Below are positions 12,284-24,257 of a stretch of 64,000 nucleotides of DNA, in pieces. The stretch's first letter is position 1. The number at the start of each line of letters is the position of its first letter. Made by a program: the position numbers and the translations under genes. The DNA lies in contig OZ023275.1 in NCBI GenBank assembly GCA_964007475.1, positions 21,527,744 through 21,591,743 on the forward strand, read 5' to 3'. Source of the stretch: Hybos culiciformis (taxonomy: Eukaryota > Arthropoda > Insecta > Diptera > Hybotidae). Below the pieces are notes generated by a model. That model worked only from the letters and a program-made list of their open reading frames with translations, had not been told where the DNA came from and searched no databases.

Positions 12284-12780
12284 TTTTTATCGCTCGCTTT
12301 GAATCCAAATTCTTATTTGTGACAAACACTTAACTCATTAGCCGATTTATATTGAATCTAATTCATCCAAAAATTGCCCGATGAGTTACGTCTTTTTCAA
12401 AACACTCAATTCATCCCTTTGAACAATGAAAAATTAAAATTTTCAAGTATATAATTTTCGGTACAGGATTACAACTCCCTTTTTCTCCACCAAACCTATG
12501 GCTAATCGAGCAACGGCATTTCCGCGTGTCCCTGCGGGGGCTTCACGGATTAAAACCCGCTTCTTTGCAACTTAATCTCTGGAAACGCGATCAAAGGCCT
12601 TTTTGCGTATAGGTTCGAATAGACGTTTTATGTGCTTTGAAAGTATATAACCATATAACTCATCGATAAATTTTTGGATGAAATGAATTGAATATAACTT
12701 ATCGACCAATGAGTTACAAATAAGAAATGTTACAAATAAGAATTTTGATTCAAAGCAAGCTATAAAAAGCGATAATGTCA
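12284..12780. repeat. Long inverted repeat upstream of gene A
   Basis: Left arm about 12284-12392, right arm about 12640-12776; reversed, they share TATCGCT..GCTTTGAATC.AAATTCTTATTTGT and GATGAGTTA blocks. The loop includes a GC-richer patch (12490-12600, CGCGTGTCCCTGCGGGGGC). The same arms precede genes B and C. The right arm ends only about 145 bp before the start codon. Confidence 0.7.
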
Positions 12781-12842
12781 TAAAGTTTTTATTAGTACAT
12801 TACATAAATGTTTGATAAAACTTTGACTTTTTAATCATTTGG

Positions 12843-12921
12843 GTATTTTATACAAAATATTTACTCTCGATTTCTTACTTTCAGATTCCTCCAAATCTGT
12901 AAAACAATTTGTATCGCAATC
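12843..12921 (+). promoter_or_regulatory. Putative core promoter and 5' leader of gene A
   Basis: TTTATACAAAA at 12847 lies about 31-36 bp before TTTCAGATTCC at 12880, a TATA/initiator-like pair, leaving a short leader to the ATG at 12922. The block is conserved in front of genes B and C. Alternative reading: pyrimidine-rich TTTCTTACTTTCAG is a 3' splice site of a 5'-UTR intron; no convincing donor was found nearby. Confidence 0.45.
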
Positions 12922-15900
12922 ATGGCGAAAGTTAACTACATTTTCCTTATTCTAGTTTTTACATGTTTTTACGAAAATGTTCAATGTTATTGGAGTTATG
13001 CAAGAAGTCCGGCAGTTTGGGTGGATGAAACGATTAGTAAATCTAATTTATTTTGTATAGATGCAGACGCAGATCTTTACGAAGATTCAACCACTAATAC
13101 TGTTTACATATACTATAAAGATCAAAATATTTATATAGATCAAAAAGAACATAAAAAATATGATTTTCAACAAGGTGATGTGTATGTTTATCAAGGGGAA
13201 TTTATGGTTCCTCCCGAAAAACCAAAAGATATGAAGGCCTATAAAAATTGTCCTCGCAGTGATCAGAATAATAATAACGTTAGGAGCCAAACTAGTACTG
13301 ATTCGGATGCAGAAAATTATTTTAGTAAAAAAAAAATTGCTGATGAAAATATGAATAGAAAATTTAATGCAGCCAGGAATTTTGCTAAAGATGCGAATTC
13401 ACATACAGGCAATGATAAAATGTTTTTCACTTTGATTGAAAAGAAAGAGAAAGTTTTCTCAACAAATTATGGAGATTTATATAAAGAATTTAAATCTCAT
13501 TTAGAACTGTTGAATGAAGCAAATAATGAATATTGTTCTTTTATAGATTTTATGAAAGAATTCGCGAATTATTGTTTTGAAAAAAAAATGACTCAAATAT
13601 GTAAAAACATGCCGAAAGTTAATAAAAATTCAAATGATCAACAGATGCAAAACTTTATTACATATTTTGAAAGATATTATAATTTAATTATGTTAAGAAC
13701 AAGTATTTTCGAAACATATCATTTAACCCATCAAGGATTTCCTATTATGTTCAAAACAATGATAAGATTAAAGGTATCAAGAACAGAACTTGTATCACAA
13801 ATTAACGAAGTAATTGGACGGACAAGAAGTGTAACCGCATCCGTTATTAACTCGATTGCAGTACCAATATGTGAAAGAATATGTTGGGGGCATCAAGAAG
13901 ATCCTTTAATAACAGATTATTATAATACATTTGCTGGATCAAATGAATTGTTAACGGATTTTGAATTCGATTTACTAATTGAACTATTTAATATATTATT
14001 TGCTGATTTCAAAATGTTAATAGAAGATAATAAAATAGTCGTACAAGGAAATTATCTTGAATTAGAAGAATTAATAAACGATAAGAGAATAAAAACTGAA
14101 CTAGATAAGCAACAATATAGTTCCCTTGAAATCTATTCGTATCAAAAAATTTCCATGAGTGAACTGTTCGTAGCTAACTTAAATTTTCCAAGTATACAAA
14201 TTGTTATAATTTCGCCCAGTTGTGATTTTCATACAAATCGACGAATGGATTTCATTTTTTCTAAAAAAGCATTAATTATATGTGGATATTTAGTAACTTA
14301 TGTTGATGGAATAAATATGAATTGTGGAGGTAAGAAATACACATTAAATAAGAAAGAAAAAAACTATTCTATTCAAAATAAAGAGAACTCCTTTATCTGA
14401 AAATTTGTTATAATTATTTGTTATAATTAATAAACTGTTATATCGTATCTGCTATGCCCATCTCGTACTTCTTTACGAACAAAATGTGTCATTCTGCCTT
14501 CTGGGTACGCATTCTGAAAAAAAAAACTCGTTGGAAAATTAGCTACAGGAACCAGGTTAAGAGTTATAACTAAAACTAAAACTAAAAGTGTGTCTTTTTT
14601 TAAAAATTTCATCGTGTCTAATATTTTAGCATCTTAGACATTTTCAGAAATGTTTCCGTCCGTTACTATTTGGAAAGGCCCAACGTGTTTGTTTTTGAAT
14701 TGTTTTCGGTCTACAAAGGACATAAAACGTATCTTCTTCTTCTAATAAATAAAAATGAAAAGTCTCTGTTTCTCTGTCCTCAATCACACCTAAACCGCTG
14801 GACCGATTTGGCTGAAATTTTGATCATAGGCCTCGACGGAGGGGCTACCTTAGAAAACGATTTTGCAATTTAGGTATATTCCGATAAAATGTTGTAGCGT
14901 TGGACCCGTAAAACCTGTTTAAAAAACTGGATGTTGAAAAGCCCCCAACCTTTGTCCCAGGGCTCAATTGGGGGGCTATACGCTATACAACAAATTTCGA
15001 AATTTTTGAAAATAAGGAGCCTAGAGACCCGAGATGCTTATTGGGTGCTAGAAATTTTGATCCGAAGTACCGACGTGGGGCTTTGTAGCAAATTTTGAAA
15101 TTCCGATTTTTTTTACTGCCCAAAATGTTTGATATTAATATAAATTCGATACTACCGAGCGAAGCCGGGTATATCGACTAGTACGTAAATACAAAATGAA
15201 TACAATTCTTTTTAATTACATATTTAAATATTTTTTTTATTGTTTGCTTTTGGTAACGGACTTTCAAATAAAAATTGTTTAAATTTTATTTTACAGTTCA
15301 AACTCGTATATTAGACCAATCAAAACTAAATGATGATTTTGGTTTAGTTATGAAGTTTGCAAGTCAAGGAGCCGAAAATGCATTAAAAACAAGTAACTCT
15401 CAGAATAACAAAATAGAACAGATTCTACAAATGGCTGACAGTTATTTATATAAACAGGAAAATTATGAGAGTCTAAACTTACGCTTGATAACTTTTCAAA
15501 CTAATGTGCCAGTATATTTTCCAAATGATCTATGTAAAGAACTATTCACAGACACTGATGAATTGAAAGCAGTTTTAAATTATAAAATAAATCTCCGCAT
15601 GAATACTAAAGATTATTTAATTAAACCAATAGATGTTGGATTTCTTAAGAATTTAGATGAGCATAGCAATATGACAAAATATCATAATATTGGAAGATTT
15701 TTTGAAGAAGTTGAGCAATTGGAGTTATATTATTTGGAATATAAAGATGAGCTTAATTTTCTACCATATTATTTATCATTATATCGAAGAATTGAACTTT
15801 TACGTAGTAGTGAACAAAATGACGAACTTCTACATTTCCTTAATGAATTTGCAGTAACAGTTGATAATAAAATGTGCCTTATTAAAAAGGGGAATCCGGG

Positions 15901-18507
15901 TTTAATAGTTGATGTTGGTGGATTTTTAGAAATTGTAAGCGATGATTTTGAAGAATTAAAAAATGAAAAACGTAATCAATTAATTTTGAATAGAATTGAA
16001 CAAACTAATGAAGATTATATTAAAGAATTAAAAATGAAAGTTGAAGAAGGTTTTAATTATGTGGAAAAAAGAATAAAACCAGAAGTGGAAAAGAATCGCA
16101 GAGAATTGATACAAAAATTCAAAGTTGATTTTGATCGAGAAGTCACAACTTACATAGACAAAGCAGAAGAAGAGAAAAAAGAACTTCAAAATAAATTATT
16201 AGGAGCTATATTTGGTTCTATTTTAAGTTTTATTGGAATGGGTATGTTCTGTTTTTTATTTCAATTTCAAATTTATATGTACATAAAACATAATATTAAT
16301 ATTCTAAAGTAAACCAAATTTTGGCTAGTATATAATGCATAAAACTAGCATGAGCAACTCGATTATGAGCAACTAGTATCTAGTTTGAAATCTAGCTTTT
16401 AAAATTTAAGTAGATAAAAGCTAGGGATTCTAAATCAAATTCATATCTGTATCTTTATAAAAATAAAAAAAAAGTATAAAATAATGTCGTTAATCTTCAG
16501 CAGTCGTTAGGTTGAGAAAATTTCTAAAATAGGCTATAGGAAAGACATTTTATAAATATTTTAACTCCAAACGGCCAAAGTAATTGAAATCAACGAATTC
16601 AATTTTTTTTTACTATTCCAAAAATTTATTTTACATTGTCATAATAAAAAATTTTCTTTTAAGGTTTTCACAAAAGTTCTACAAAAAATTACACAAATTG
16701 TTGTTAGGCTTTTATTTTAAAACTGAAGTGTAATCTAAGTCAATCTAATCAAAAAAATTTAAAACACATAATTTTCGGATATTTTTTCTTTTAGTTCAAT
16801 GCTTTTTTCTTTTATATAATATTGATTAACTTTATTACAGCATTATCCTGTTTTGGTGGGCCTATTGGAATGGCAGTTGGTGGTGTTATTTCTGGTATAG
16901 GTGGTCTTGTTACTGGCTTATCAACTAGTAATTTACCTAGTTCGAAAAATTACGGATCGAACTTAGATGCTGCTAAAGGTTTTGTTTCAGAAACAAACAG
17001 AAAGACAATTACCGATCTAAATGAGCGTGTTAGACTTTTAGAAGAAGCCGATACTCCCGAAATCGATACTGAATTCATAAGTACTGTTAAAGCAGAAATA
17101 CAAGAATTGAATTTTACAAAGGCTGATAATTATCTTAATAAAAAAACTGAAAAGTTGTTAAAGAATAAAAGCTTGAGCGGATTTCAGCTAAAAAAAATTA
17201 ATCTTTCTAAAGGAATTGGATTTGCAGGAGATGCAGTAAGTGAAATCGCAAGTTCTTATAATTCAATATCTGTAGTAACTGATGCAATGGAAGCAAAGGA
17301 TCTGGAAATACAACAATTGAATTCATTAAAGAATACCGTTCGTGATTCATTCGTACCATTTTTGCAACAAGCTACCGCAAACTTGGTTAATGGTATTGAC
17401 AAACTAAAAACTCAGAGTAAAATATCGTTATTAGTTAAATCTTTTGAAATAAAGGACAGTTTAAATGATCTTCAAGACAAAATTAAATCATTAACTGCTA
17501 ATTTTAAAATGCAGGGTGATGTAATCGAATTGGCTGGAAAGCTACAGAGAGGAATAGAGTTAATTATAATAATATTCGATCAAATTCAAAGTTATGAAGA
17601 ACAAATGCGTTCTTCAAAAACTGTGGGTGATATGTTTAGTGCCCAATACACAGAACATGCTTATAGTAATATGGAACTTCAAATGAAGTATAGACAAATA
17701 CGTTGGATGGTTCAGGCCAACATAGTAATTGACGAATACAACGAAGCTTTCAATGCCATGAAGCAAATTACTTTTCCGTTTTTCGAAAATTATGTAACTA
17801 GTAACCACGATGACTATATTCCAGATAATTTTAATGAAACATTCGATTTATTGGGATATAAAATTAAGAATTTCAGGCATGAGTTTAACAAAATAAAAAT
17901 GACATCTGGAGATGTAGTTCAAATGAAGCAATTTTATTATGATACGACCCAAAATGATAAACCATTTTATCAATGGAACATTGAAACGAATCCAGACACA
18001 CTTTTAGGACTGTTTAGTGGAGAGGAAGTTATATTGGAACCACATGTTTCGAGTTTTCCTTATAATGCAGTCAAATTTAGAACTTTTTCTTTTAATTTAT
18101 TCCATACTAATGGCGAAAGGAGAAAGGTATTAAATCGTATATTAAATTTTTTCAAAATAAAAATGACCTACATGGGTGACGGATATTATAAATGTAAAAA
18201 TGAAATATTTATTATACCAACAAAAGTACTTATAATGACTGAATCTTTTAAACGAAGAAACCAAAGACCTGTTTCCATTGACTCAATAAAAGATATGTTG
18301 GAAGGTTTACCAGCTATGCTAAGTCCATTCGCTACTTGGAAACTTCAACTATTACCTCTGAATTCTATTAACAAAACGACTGAGTTAATTAAATTTTACA
18401 GAACTGATGCAAGGCAGTTAAGTCTTGTTCTAGAAGGAACTGGATCTTATGTAGAGGAGTGTCCTCCAAATTTGAATAAATTTTATAAATCTTCTGAATA
18501 TGATTAA
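12922..18507 (+). CDS. Gene A: large secreted helical protein with Gly-rich hydrophobic hairpin (3 exons, 1339 aa)
   Basis: Exons 12922-14329, 15297-16241 and 16841-18507. Donors are G|GTAAGA and G|GTATGT; acceptors TTTTACAG and TTATTACAG; both introns are phase 1 (967 and 599 bp). Residues 1-22 look like a signal peptide. Residues 23-110 form a Cys-, Tyr- and Asp-rich domain; 111-133 are an Asn/Ser/Asp linker; 134-769 are mostly helical and end in a highly charged helix (about 680-769). Residues 770-812 are Gly/Ala-rich and hydrophobic, split by intron 2 at 784/785. More helix follows to about 1100, then a beta-rich-looking domain (about 1158-1339). Family not recognised. Secretion plus one hydrophobic hairpin between long helices resembles alpha-helical pore-forming proteins; that is architectural inference only. 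Start chosen at the first ATG, which opens the signal peptide. Confidence 0.85.
14732..15181 (+). mobile_element. Non-autonomous Helitron in intron 1 of gene A (450 bp)
   Basis: Begins TCTTCTTCT after an A and ends CTAG before a T, as Helitrons do, without target duplication. Near the 3' end GAGCGAAGCCGGGT forms an imperfect hairpin typical of insect Helitrons. The interior phrase GGACCGATTTGGCTGAAATT is also characteristic. Genes B and C lack it at the corresponding place. Confidence 0.8.
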
Positions 18508-18781
18508 AGAAAGACAGTTTTTACTTATGTAATTAAAATAAGCGTCAGACTTATTATGGAGAAATCGTCATAATTATATCCTTAAATTAAATATTTATGA
18601 TTAACATTTTTTTTTATAAAAAATTATTTAAAATTGTAAAAATTTCTAAAAATGTGAACTCGCAAAATATGCGTAGATATCCTTAGAAATGAATATTGAT
18701 ATCATTATTAGCTTAACTGGTTTTAAAGAAATAAATTGAAAGTGTTCAATTTAAAAATTTTATTTTATTATTCAATATTAA

Positions 18782-19186
18782 TAGTAGATTACAACACATG
18801 TTAAGAAAATTTGTTATTACAACGAGTTGGGTATACACAAAAACACATAGACATGAGTCAATACTTATTCACGAGACCGTTAGGTCGAGTGATATAATAT
18901 TGACAAGTGTCTATCTGTTTTTGTGTATTTACACAACGAGCTGTATAACAAATTTTATTAACATGTTTTGTATACTGTTTTAATGTGCATGTGAGAGGTA
19001 GTTGTAATCAATACATTTGCAATGCAAAAAATAAACAAAAGTTAAAAATGAAGAAAGTAAATAAAATTTACTTAATACGGAGAATGTAAATAAAATTAAC
19101 TTAATTAAATAATTACATGTGTATTGACGCATGTAATATGCCATTTACCGAGCGATTGAAAATACAACTTACCGATCACATGCACA
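18782..19186 (+). mobile_element. TTAA-flanked element behind gene A (405 bp)
   Basis: Flanked by TTAA (18778-18781, 19187-19190), the target of piggyBac-type insertion. Starts TAGTAGATTAC and ends TCACATGCACA; terminal pairing is weak. The interior is a long imperfect palindrome centred near 18890 (ATACACAAAAACACATAGAC versus its complement). The same element lies in reverse behind gene C (50933-51453). Unit B has the empty site near 34410-34430. The short frame at 18798-18983 is a by-product. Confidence 0.7.
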
Positions 19187-19190
19187 TTAA

Positions 19191-20073
19191 ATTTTATAAC
19201 TGAATGAATTTTTTTTATCATTTCACATTGATATGGTTAATTTAGTTACAATTCTAGTTAATCAAAAATATTTTAAATGTACGTTAAATAAATAAATATA
19301 AACAAAAAAAAATAAATTTGAACATTTCAAATAAGGAAAATCTTTTTCAAAAATTTATTTTTGCTTTTGTCTTCTTGCTATAAAAGTATACCATAAGCGT
19401 AATGAAAACATCAAAATAAGAAATAAGGCCTAATTCGTTGATTTTATGAATCAGGCTCTATTTCTCATCTCAATATGAAATAAAACCTAATAAGCTTTTA
19501 AAAAATTAAGGAAATAAGTAAATTTTGGATCCTTAACTTTAATTTTTACTTATTTATTTTTCATTAAACTTCAACTATACTTTATGCAGAGTTTTTTTTA
19601 TTCCCTTTTAAGATCTAAAAAAAATAATTGCAATTTCTATAAAAATTTTAAAAATAATTTCAGTCTTTATTTTTGTAAAAAGTTGAGGTTAATAAGACCT
19701 AATTTTTATCCGTGTTAAAAAATAAGTATATACCAAAAAAATAATTTGACAATGTATGTTACATTTACAAACCGATTGTCGAAAATATTCGATATTTTAG
19801 TTTTACTTATTTATTTTTCATTCAACTCCGACTTCGACTTCATAGCGTAATTTATGTAAAAAAATTAAAAAAAAATTTCAGTACAAAAAACAATTTTCGC
19901 TAAAAATATTATTTGAGAAATATGTATAACAGAATAAAATAGGTCTATTAATTTCACATTATCTGAATTAATCTTTTTTTTTTACTTAAATTTTAAACTA
20001 TTCTTCTACAACAGTCCGCCCCGCAGCCCATTTTCTACACACTCACGAGAAATTAGGAATTAAAAAATTGGAA
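19191..20073. other. 3' intergenic sequence of unit A
   Basis: Matches 34430-34920 of unit B up to about 19690. The segment of about 400 bp from 19690 to 20088 is missing in B. No gene is seen before the F-box-like frame. Confidence 0.6.
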
Positions 20074-20388
20074 ATGACGAAAGATTCATCAAATTCCGCG
20101 CCAAAGAGATCGAAAGGTATTTTTCCCTCTCGATTCACAATTAATATTGAAAATTTGCCAAATGAATTACAAATGGAAATCATAGGAACAATTGAGATTA
20201 TTGAATTTTATAAAAAATTCGTAAATTCAGATAAATTTGCGATGATTAGAAACACATTCATACAAAATTGTATCTTTATTTTGCACAAGATTTTGTCTTC
20301 GAAAAACAAAACCAAAACATATAGAAGCATTTTAACAGATATTAACTGCTACAAATATAGTAGTAAATATTACAGATATAATGAATAA
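20074..20388 (+). CDS. Short F-box-like protein (104 aa)
   Basis: ATG at 20074 opens a frame of 104 residues. Residues about 23-60 resemble an F-box: LPNELQMEII, then a shortened linker, then FYKKFVNSDKFAMI. F-box proteins recruit targets to SCF ubiquitin ligases through Skp1; whether this one does is unknown. No signal peptide, no leucine-rich repeats and no other domain follow, so it may be a minimal F-box protein, a first exon of a longer gene, or a fragment. The paralogue in unit B (34927-35316) keeps the core sequence, which argues the reading frame was once constrained. No copy is seen in unit C. Confidence 0.5.
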   Translation: MTKDSSNSAPKRSKGIFPSRFTINIENLPNELQMEIIGTIEIIEFYKKFVNSDKFAMIRNTFIQNCIFILHKILSSKNKTKTYRSILTDINCYKYSSKYYRYNE

Positions 20389-23300
20389 GCTACAATTCAA
20401 CAAATAAATTGCATTGAAAAAAAATTATGTATATTTTTTTCTTTTAATGATTAATTAGTAATAGCATTTCGCGGCTCATTGATCAACCCGAGTTGTAAAA
20501 ATAGCCCGATTATAAAAAATGGTTGCACGGGACTGTTATACAATATTTAATTTTTTTGAACTAATTTTATATTTTTTTACTAATTAGAGTAAATCAATTA
20601 AAAAAACTAATTAATTAAATGTGAAAACATAGCTTTCACATAGCTTTTTAGGGAACTACTCACTATTAAAAAAAGTTCTTCTGGCATCACTGATCGAAGC
20701 CCATTGGTGTAAGGTTAGGCTACATTGAGTCCCACAAATGCCCGCATCATTGGTGTCCGGCAAGTCGTTCTGAGCTATCATTCCTGAAAAAAAATCTCAA
20801 GATAGATGTTGCCCCTTGGAGATCGAAATTTTGCGTCATCCACTAGTTGAACTATATACCTAACCTACATATAGCAAAAAATATCCGCCTCACCATATAA
20901 AAATAAAAGTACTGATTTATTTATATAATGCACTTAAAAAAAATATTATTTTTTCTAAAGAACTATATTTCTGATTTTCTTATGGTTTTGAACTAGAACA
21001 TCAACATTTTTCCACGATAAGATTTGTGCGAATGGAAATTGATGGAATCGCCTGAAACTTTGACAAAATCTGGTTGAAAATTAATCAAAATTAAGTTTAA
21101 TAAGATTTATTTGTTTTAATCAAGTAAATATTTTCCTGTTTGCGTAAAAATTTTGGATACGATTAATGTACGCACAGTTGAATTTTGTGCAACATTTTAG
21201 TTAATGTAAAATTATGACTGAGCTTACGATAACATTGCACCGTAAATTCAGTTATGAGTTATGATTTTACATAAATCCCTAAATATCATTACCAAGTAAT
21301 ACTTTCACTTCATTGACACATAATTTCAGTGCGGATGTAATACAATAATTGAACGCAAATACTTTCACAACTGGGAAAATACTTAGTTCATTAAAGAAGA
21401 AATTGCATTAATGTTGGATTACATTTCAATTTTCCAACGTAAGTAGTATATTGAATCAAAGATAAATTTCATTCTTATGAAAGACTGAAGAATGCTGTTT
21501 CAAAAATCACTTGTTTTAATACAAATTTTACGAAACTTCGCAAATGTTTAATGAAACCATATTTCCAGTCTCTAATTTTTTAATAGAAAATTGCTAAAAA
21601 TACTAAATGTACGAAACTACGCAAATGTTTAATGAAAACATATTCTCATTTTTTAAATTTTTAATGGAAAAATAACAAAAAAATTAAAACAAAAAATAAA
21701 TCGAAAGAATAAGAAATAGATATATCTTAAAATATATCTTATTATGCAATATATGTTTGAAGATTAGTCTGATTTCAGTATTCCACATAAGATTCCGCTG
21801 TATGGAACTTATTGTTTTATTTCAAGATTATATTTGATTCGAATTTTAAGGCTAAAGATTTTTTTGCTTAATGTTTTCAAATTATAAATTATAAATTAAT
21901 TATTACTAAATTTAATTTTTTTATTAAGTTCGCAAATAATTTAACAATATATTTTTATTTGTTTTAAAATTTTAAACTCACAGATGTGTTTATTGGCAAA
22001 ACAGTATGAAGCAATTGTATTCAAGTGTTTTTTGAATTTGAAGATATACTCAAGGTTAAAGTGTTAGACATATACAGAATAATGATAAACAAATATAAAT
22101 TTTCTTTGTGCTAATTTTTTTTATAGATTTGGAAGGATCTAATTATGTAACAAATTTAAATTTAAAAAAATAATAAAAAATTATTACCTGAACCTATAGC
22201 ATAGAAATACAATAAATTTGAATAAAATTTAACAAAAAAGAAACATTTGAAAAAAGGAAAAAGCTATAAGCATTGTGTAAAACTGAAAATATCAAATTTG
22301 AAACTTAATCACAAAATATAAGTATTTCAAATCTTAAATTAAATGTGAGAAGTTTTATGACAAATATAAAGCCTGCAAAACTAGTTGAGCAAATAGATTC
22401 ATTTCTACATAAAATAAAATTATATACTCTCATGCCTCACATACCTAGTGATTTGGTAACTATATTAAAAAAAATATATATATACTTAACACAAAGACAA
22501 AAAAAACCACAGAAAGTGCCAACGATGACACTACGATACTAAGCAGAAAAAATGTACACACTAAAAAATAAAAAATATAAACTAATATATTTCTAAAAAC
22601 ATATTATGTACTCTAAAACTGAATGCTCTGTTGGATACGTGAGTTCTGTACAATGATAAAATATTTGCGTCGCATTTTAGATACACATAATCACACAGAT
22701 CATCTCTTATAATAAAATATTAATCTAAAATAACTTAAAATATAAGTAAATAGTAACATTAAAAATTAATTAAACATATGTATATTTACTTAAATTTTTA
22801 TATAAAAAGGTAAAACAGAAAGTTTTAATTTCAAAGTCAAAGTTAAGCTTGTACTTTATATAAGTAAGCTCTAAAAATTTATCTGAATTATACATATCGA
22901 ATTTACAAAAAACTAAACTACTTAAAGGAGAAATAAAAAATTAAGGTAATTCAAAGTTAAACGTAACTACTTGCTAAAATTGTTTATTTTAATCTTTATC
23001 TGTCTCCTCAGAACTCAGAACTTAATATCATTTATATGCTAATTAAACGAGGAAATTAAAAATAATAAAAAATTACATTGTTCCACCAAAAATTCATTTA
23101 AATTGAATATATAACTTATGCTGGTAATAAAACGCGAAATTCGGCACCTTGTTAGCCAGTCCAAATTCTTGAACAATCGAACCAATGCAGACCCTAGTCC
23201 GAATCGTTCCATTCACCTTTTTTTAAGTTCAACCAATCGACGTCAGTTAATTTCATCGGAATGCATTAAAACCATATACGGTACACAAATATGACAAATT

Positions 23301-24257
23301 TTATTAAATCCAGACACTAGTACGAGTCCTTAGGTTGTAACAATATTTTCAAGTTTCTCGAATGGACACGTATACTAATTTTCGTTAGAATCTTTTTAAA
23401 CTTTCATAAAATTTCAAAATTATGAAAATTTTGTACGAAAATAATTTAAAATTTAGACACTTGCCTGGATGAGAATCTATAACTCCGAAATGATAGAATC
23501 CCAACTTGGACGAAGTAAAAGTCAACGAGATTACCCATGGATTGACAGAATAAAATGGATTAGCTGACTCAAAAGTGGCGGACATTTCATGTAGTCCTTT
23601 TTTTAATTTTTGGTCTAAAAATTAAAAAAACGAACTATATGCTGTATGTTTTCATTAAATTTCGCCCGTCCGCCACTTAATTGCTTCAATCAGCCATAAT
23701 CGATTTTTTGCTGTCATGCCAAAACATGCGTAATCTCCTTAATTTTCACCTCGTCTACAAGTTGAAATTCTATCAATTGGGTTTTCGCTGTAAGGGGCTC
23801 TCAACGGCGCATTGACATAACTCATTTACACTCATCTCATCCGTCGATTTTCGATGAGTTATAACCATTTTAATTCATTCAAAAATGGTCAATGCACATA
23901 AGTCATCAATCGGTGATAAGTTATGTGCTTGTAACTTACAGGCCAATTTTTCGGATGACTTAAAACCTTTTCAAAACACATATCTCATCCCCAAAATCAT
24001 GAACGAATATTATCGCCATCGTCCCATATTTTTTTATCGCTCGCTTCGAATCTAAATTCTAATTTGTGACAAACACTTCGATACTTATCTCATTGGCCGA
24101 TTTAAGATAAGTTATATCCTATTTAATTTATCCGAAAACCCGATGAGTTATGTCCTTTTCAAAACACCCAATTCATTCTTTTCAACAACGAAAAATTTCA
24201 ATTTTCAAATATATAATTTTGGGTACAGGATTAAAACTCCTTTTTTTTCACCTAACC
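20389..24257. other. Intergenic DNA between units A and B, 5' flank of gene B
   Basis: The segment 20460-20900 matches 35320-35730. 21158-21915 is present here but absent from unit C. 21735-22440 is the segment found inverted in unit A. 22490-24240 matches the 5' flanks of genes A and C. An imperfect tandem duplication lies at about 21530-21660 (ACGAAACTTCGCAAATGTTT, then ACGAAACTACGCAAATGTTT). No gene seen. Confidence 0.6.

Larger units (their letters stand above)
9710..20900 (+). repeat. Tandem unit A of the triplicated locus
   Basis: Contains gene A, its roughly 2-kb 5' flank, its 3' flank and an F-box-like gene. Most of the flanking sequence aligns by eye with units B and C. The beginning is approximate because the leading 700 bp are inverted relative to B and C. 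Start-codon to start-codon distance from gene A to gene B is 13760 bp. Confidence 0.8.

Noticed and set aside
14330..14400. C-terminal tail of exon 1 as an alternative short protein
   Set aside because: It is intron read-through after a good GTAAGA donor; the three copies diverge here, unlike the exons.
15275..15296. Apparent start codon of a separate gene at exon 2 of gene A (likewise 30796 and 47451)
   Set aside because: The upstream residues come from intron or transposon sequence; consistent TTTTACAG acceptors and phase-1 joins show these are internal exons.
16822..16840. Apparent N-terminus MINFIT of exon 3 (also in B and C)
   Set aside because: These codons are the intron's 3' end (..TTTATTACAG); the first codon is not even ATG.
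17614..17808. Antisense open frame in exon 3, repeated in B and C
   Set aside because: Shadow of the sense coding sequence; conserved only because the sense strand is.
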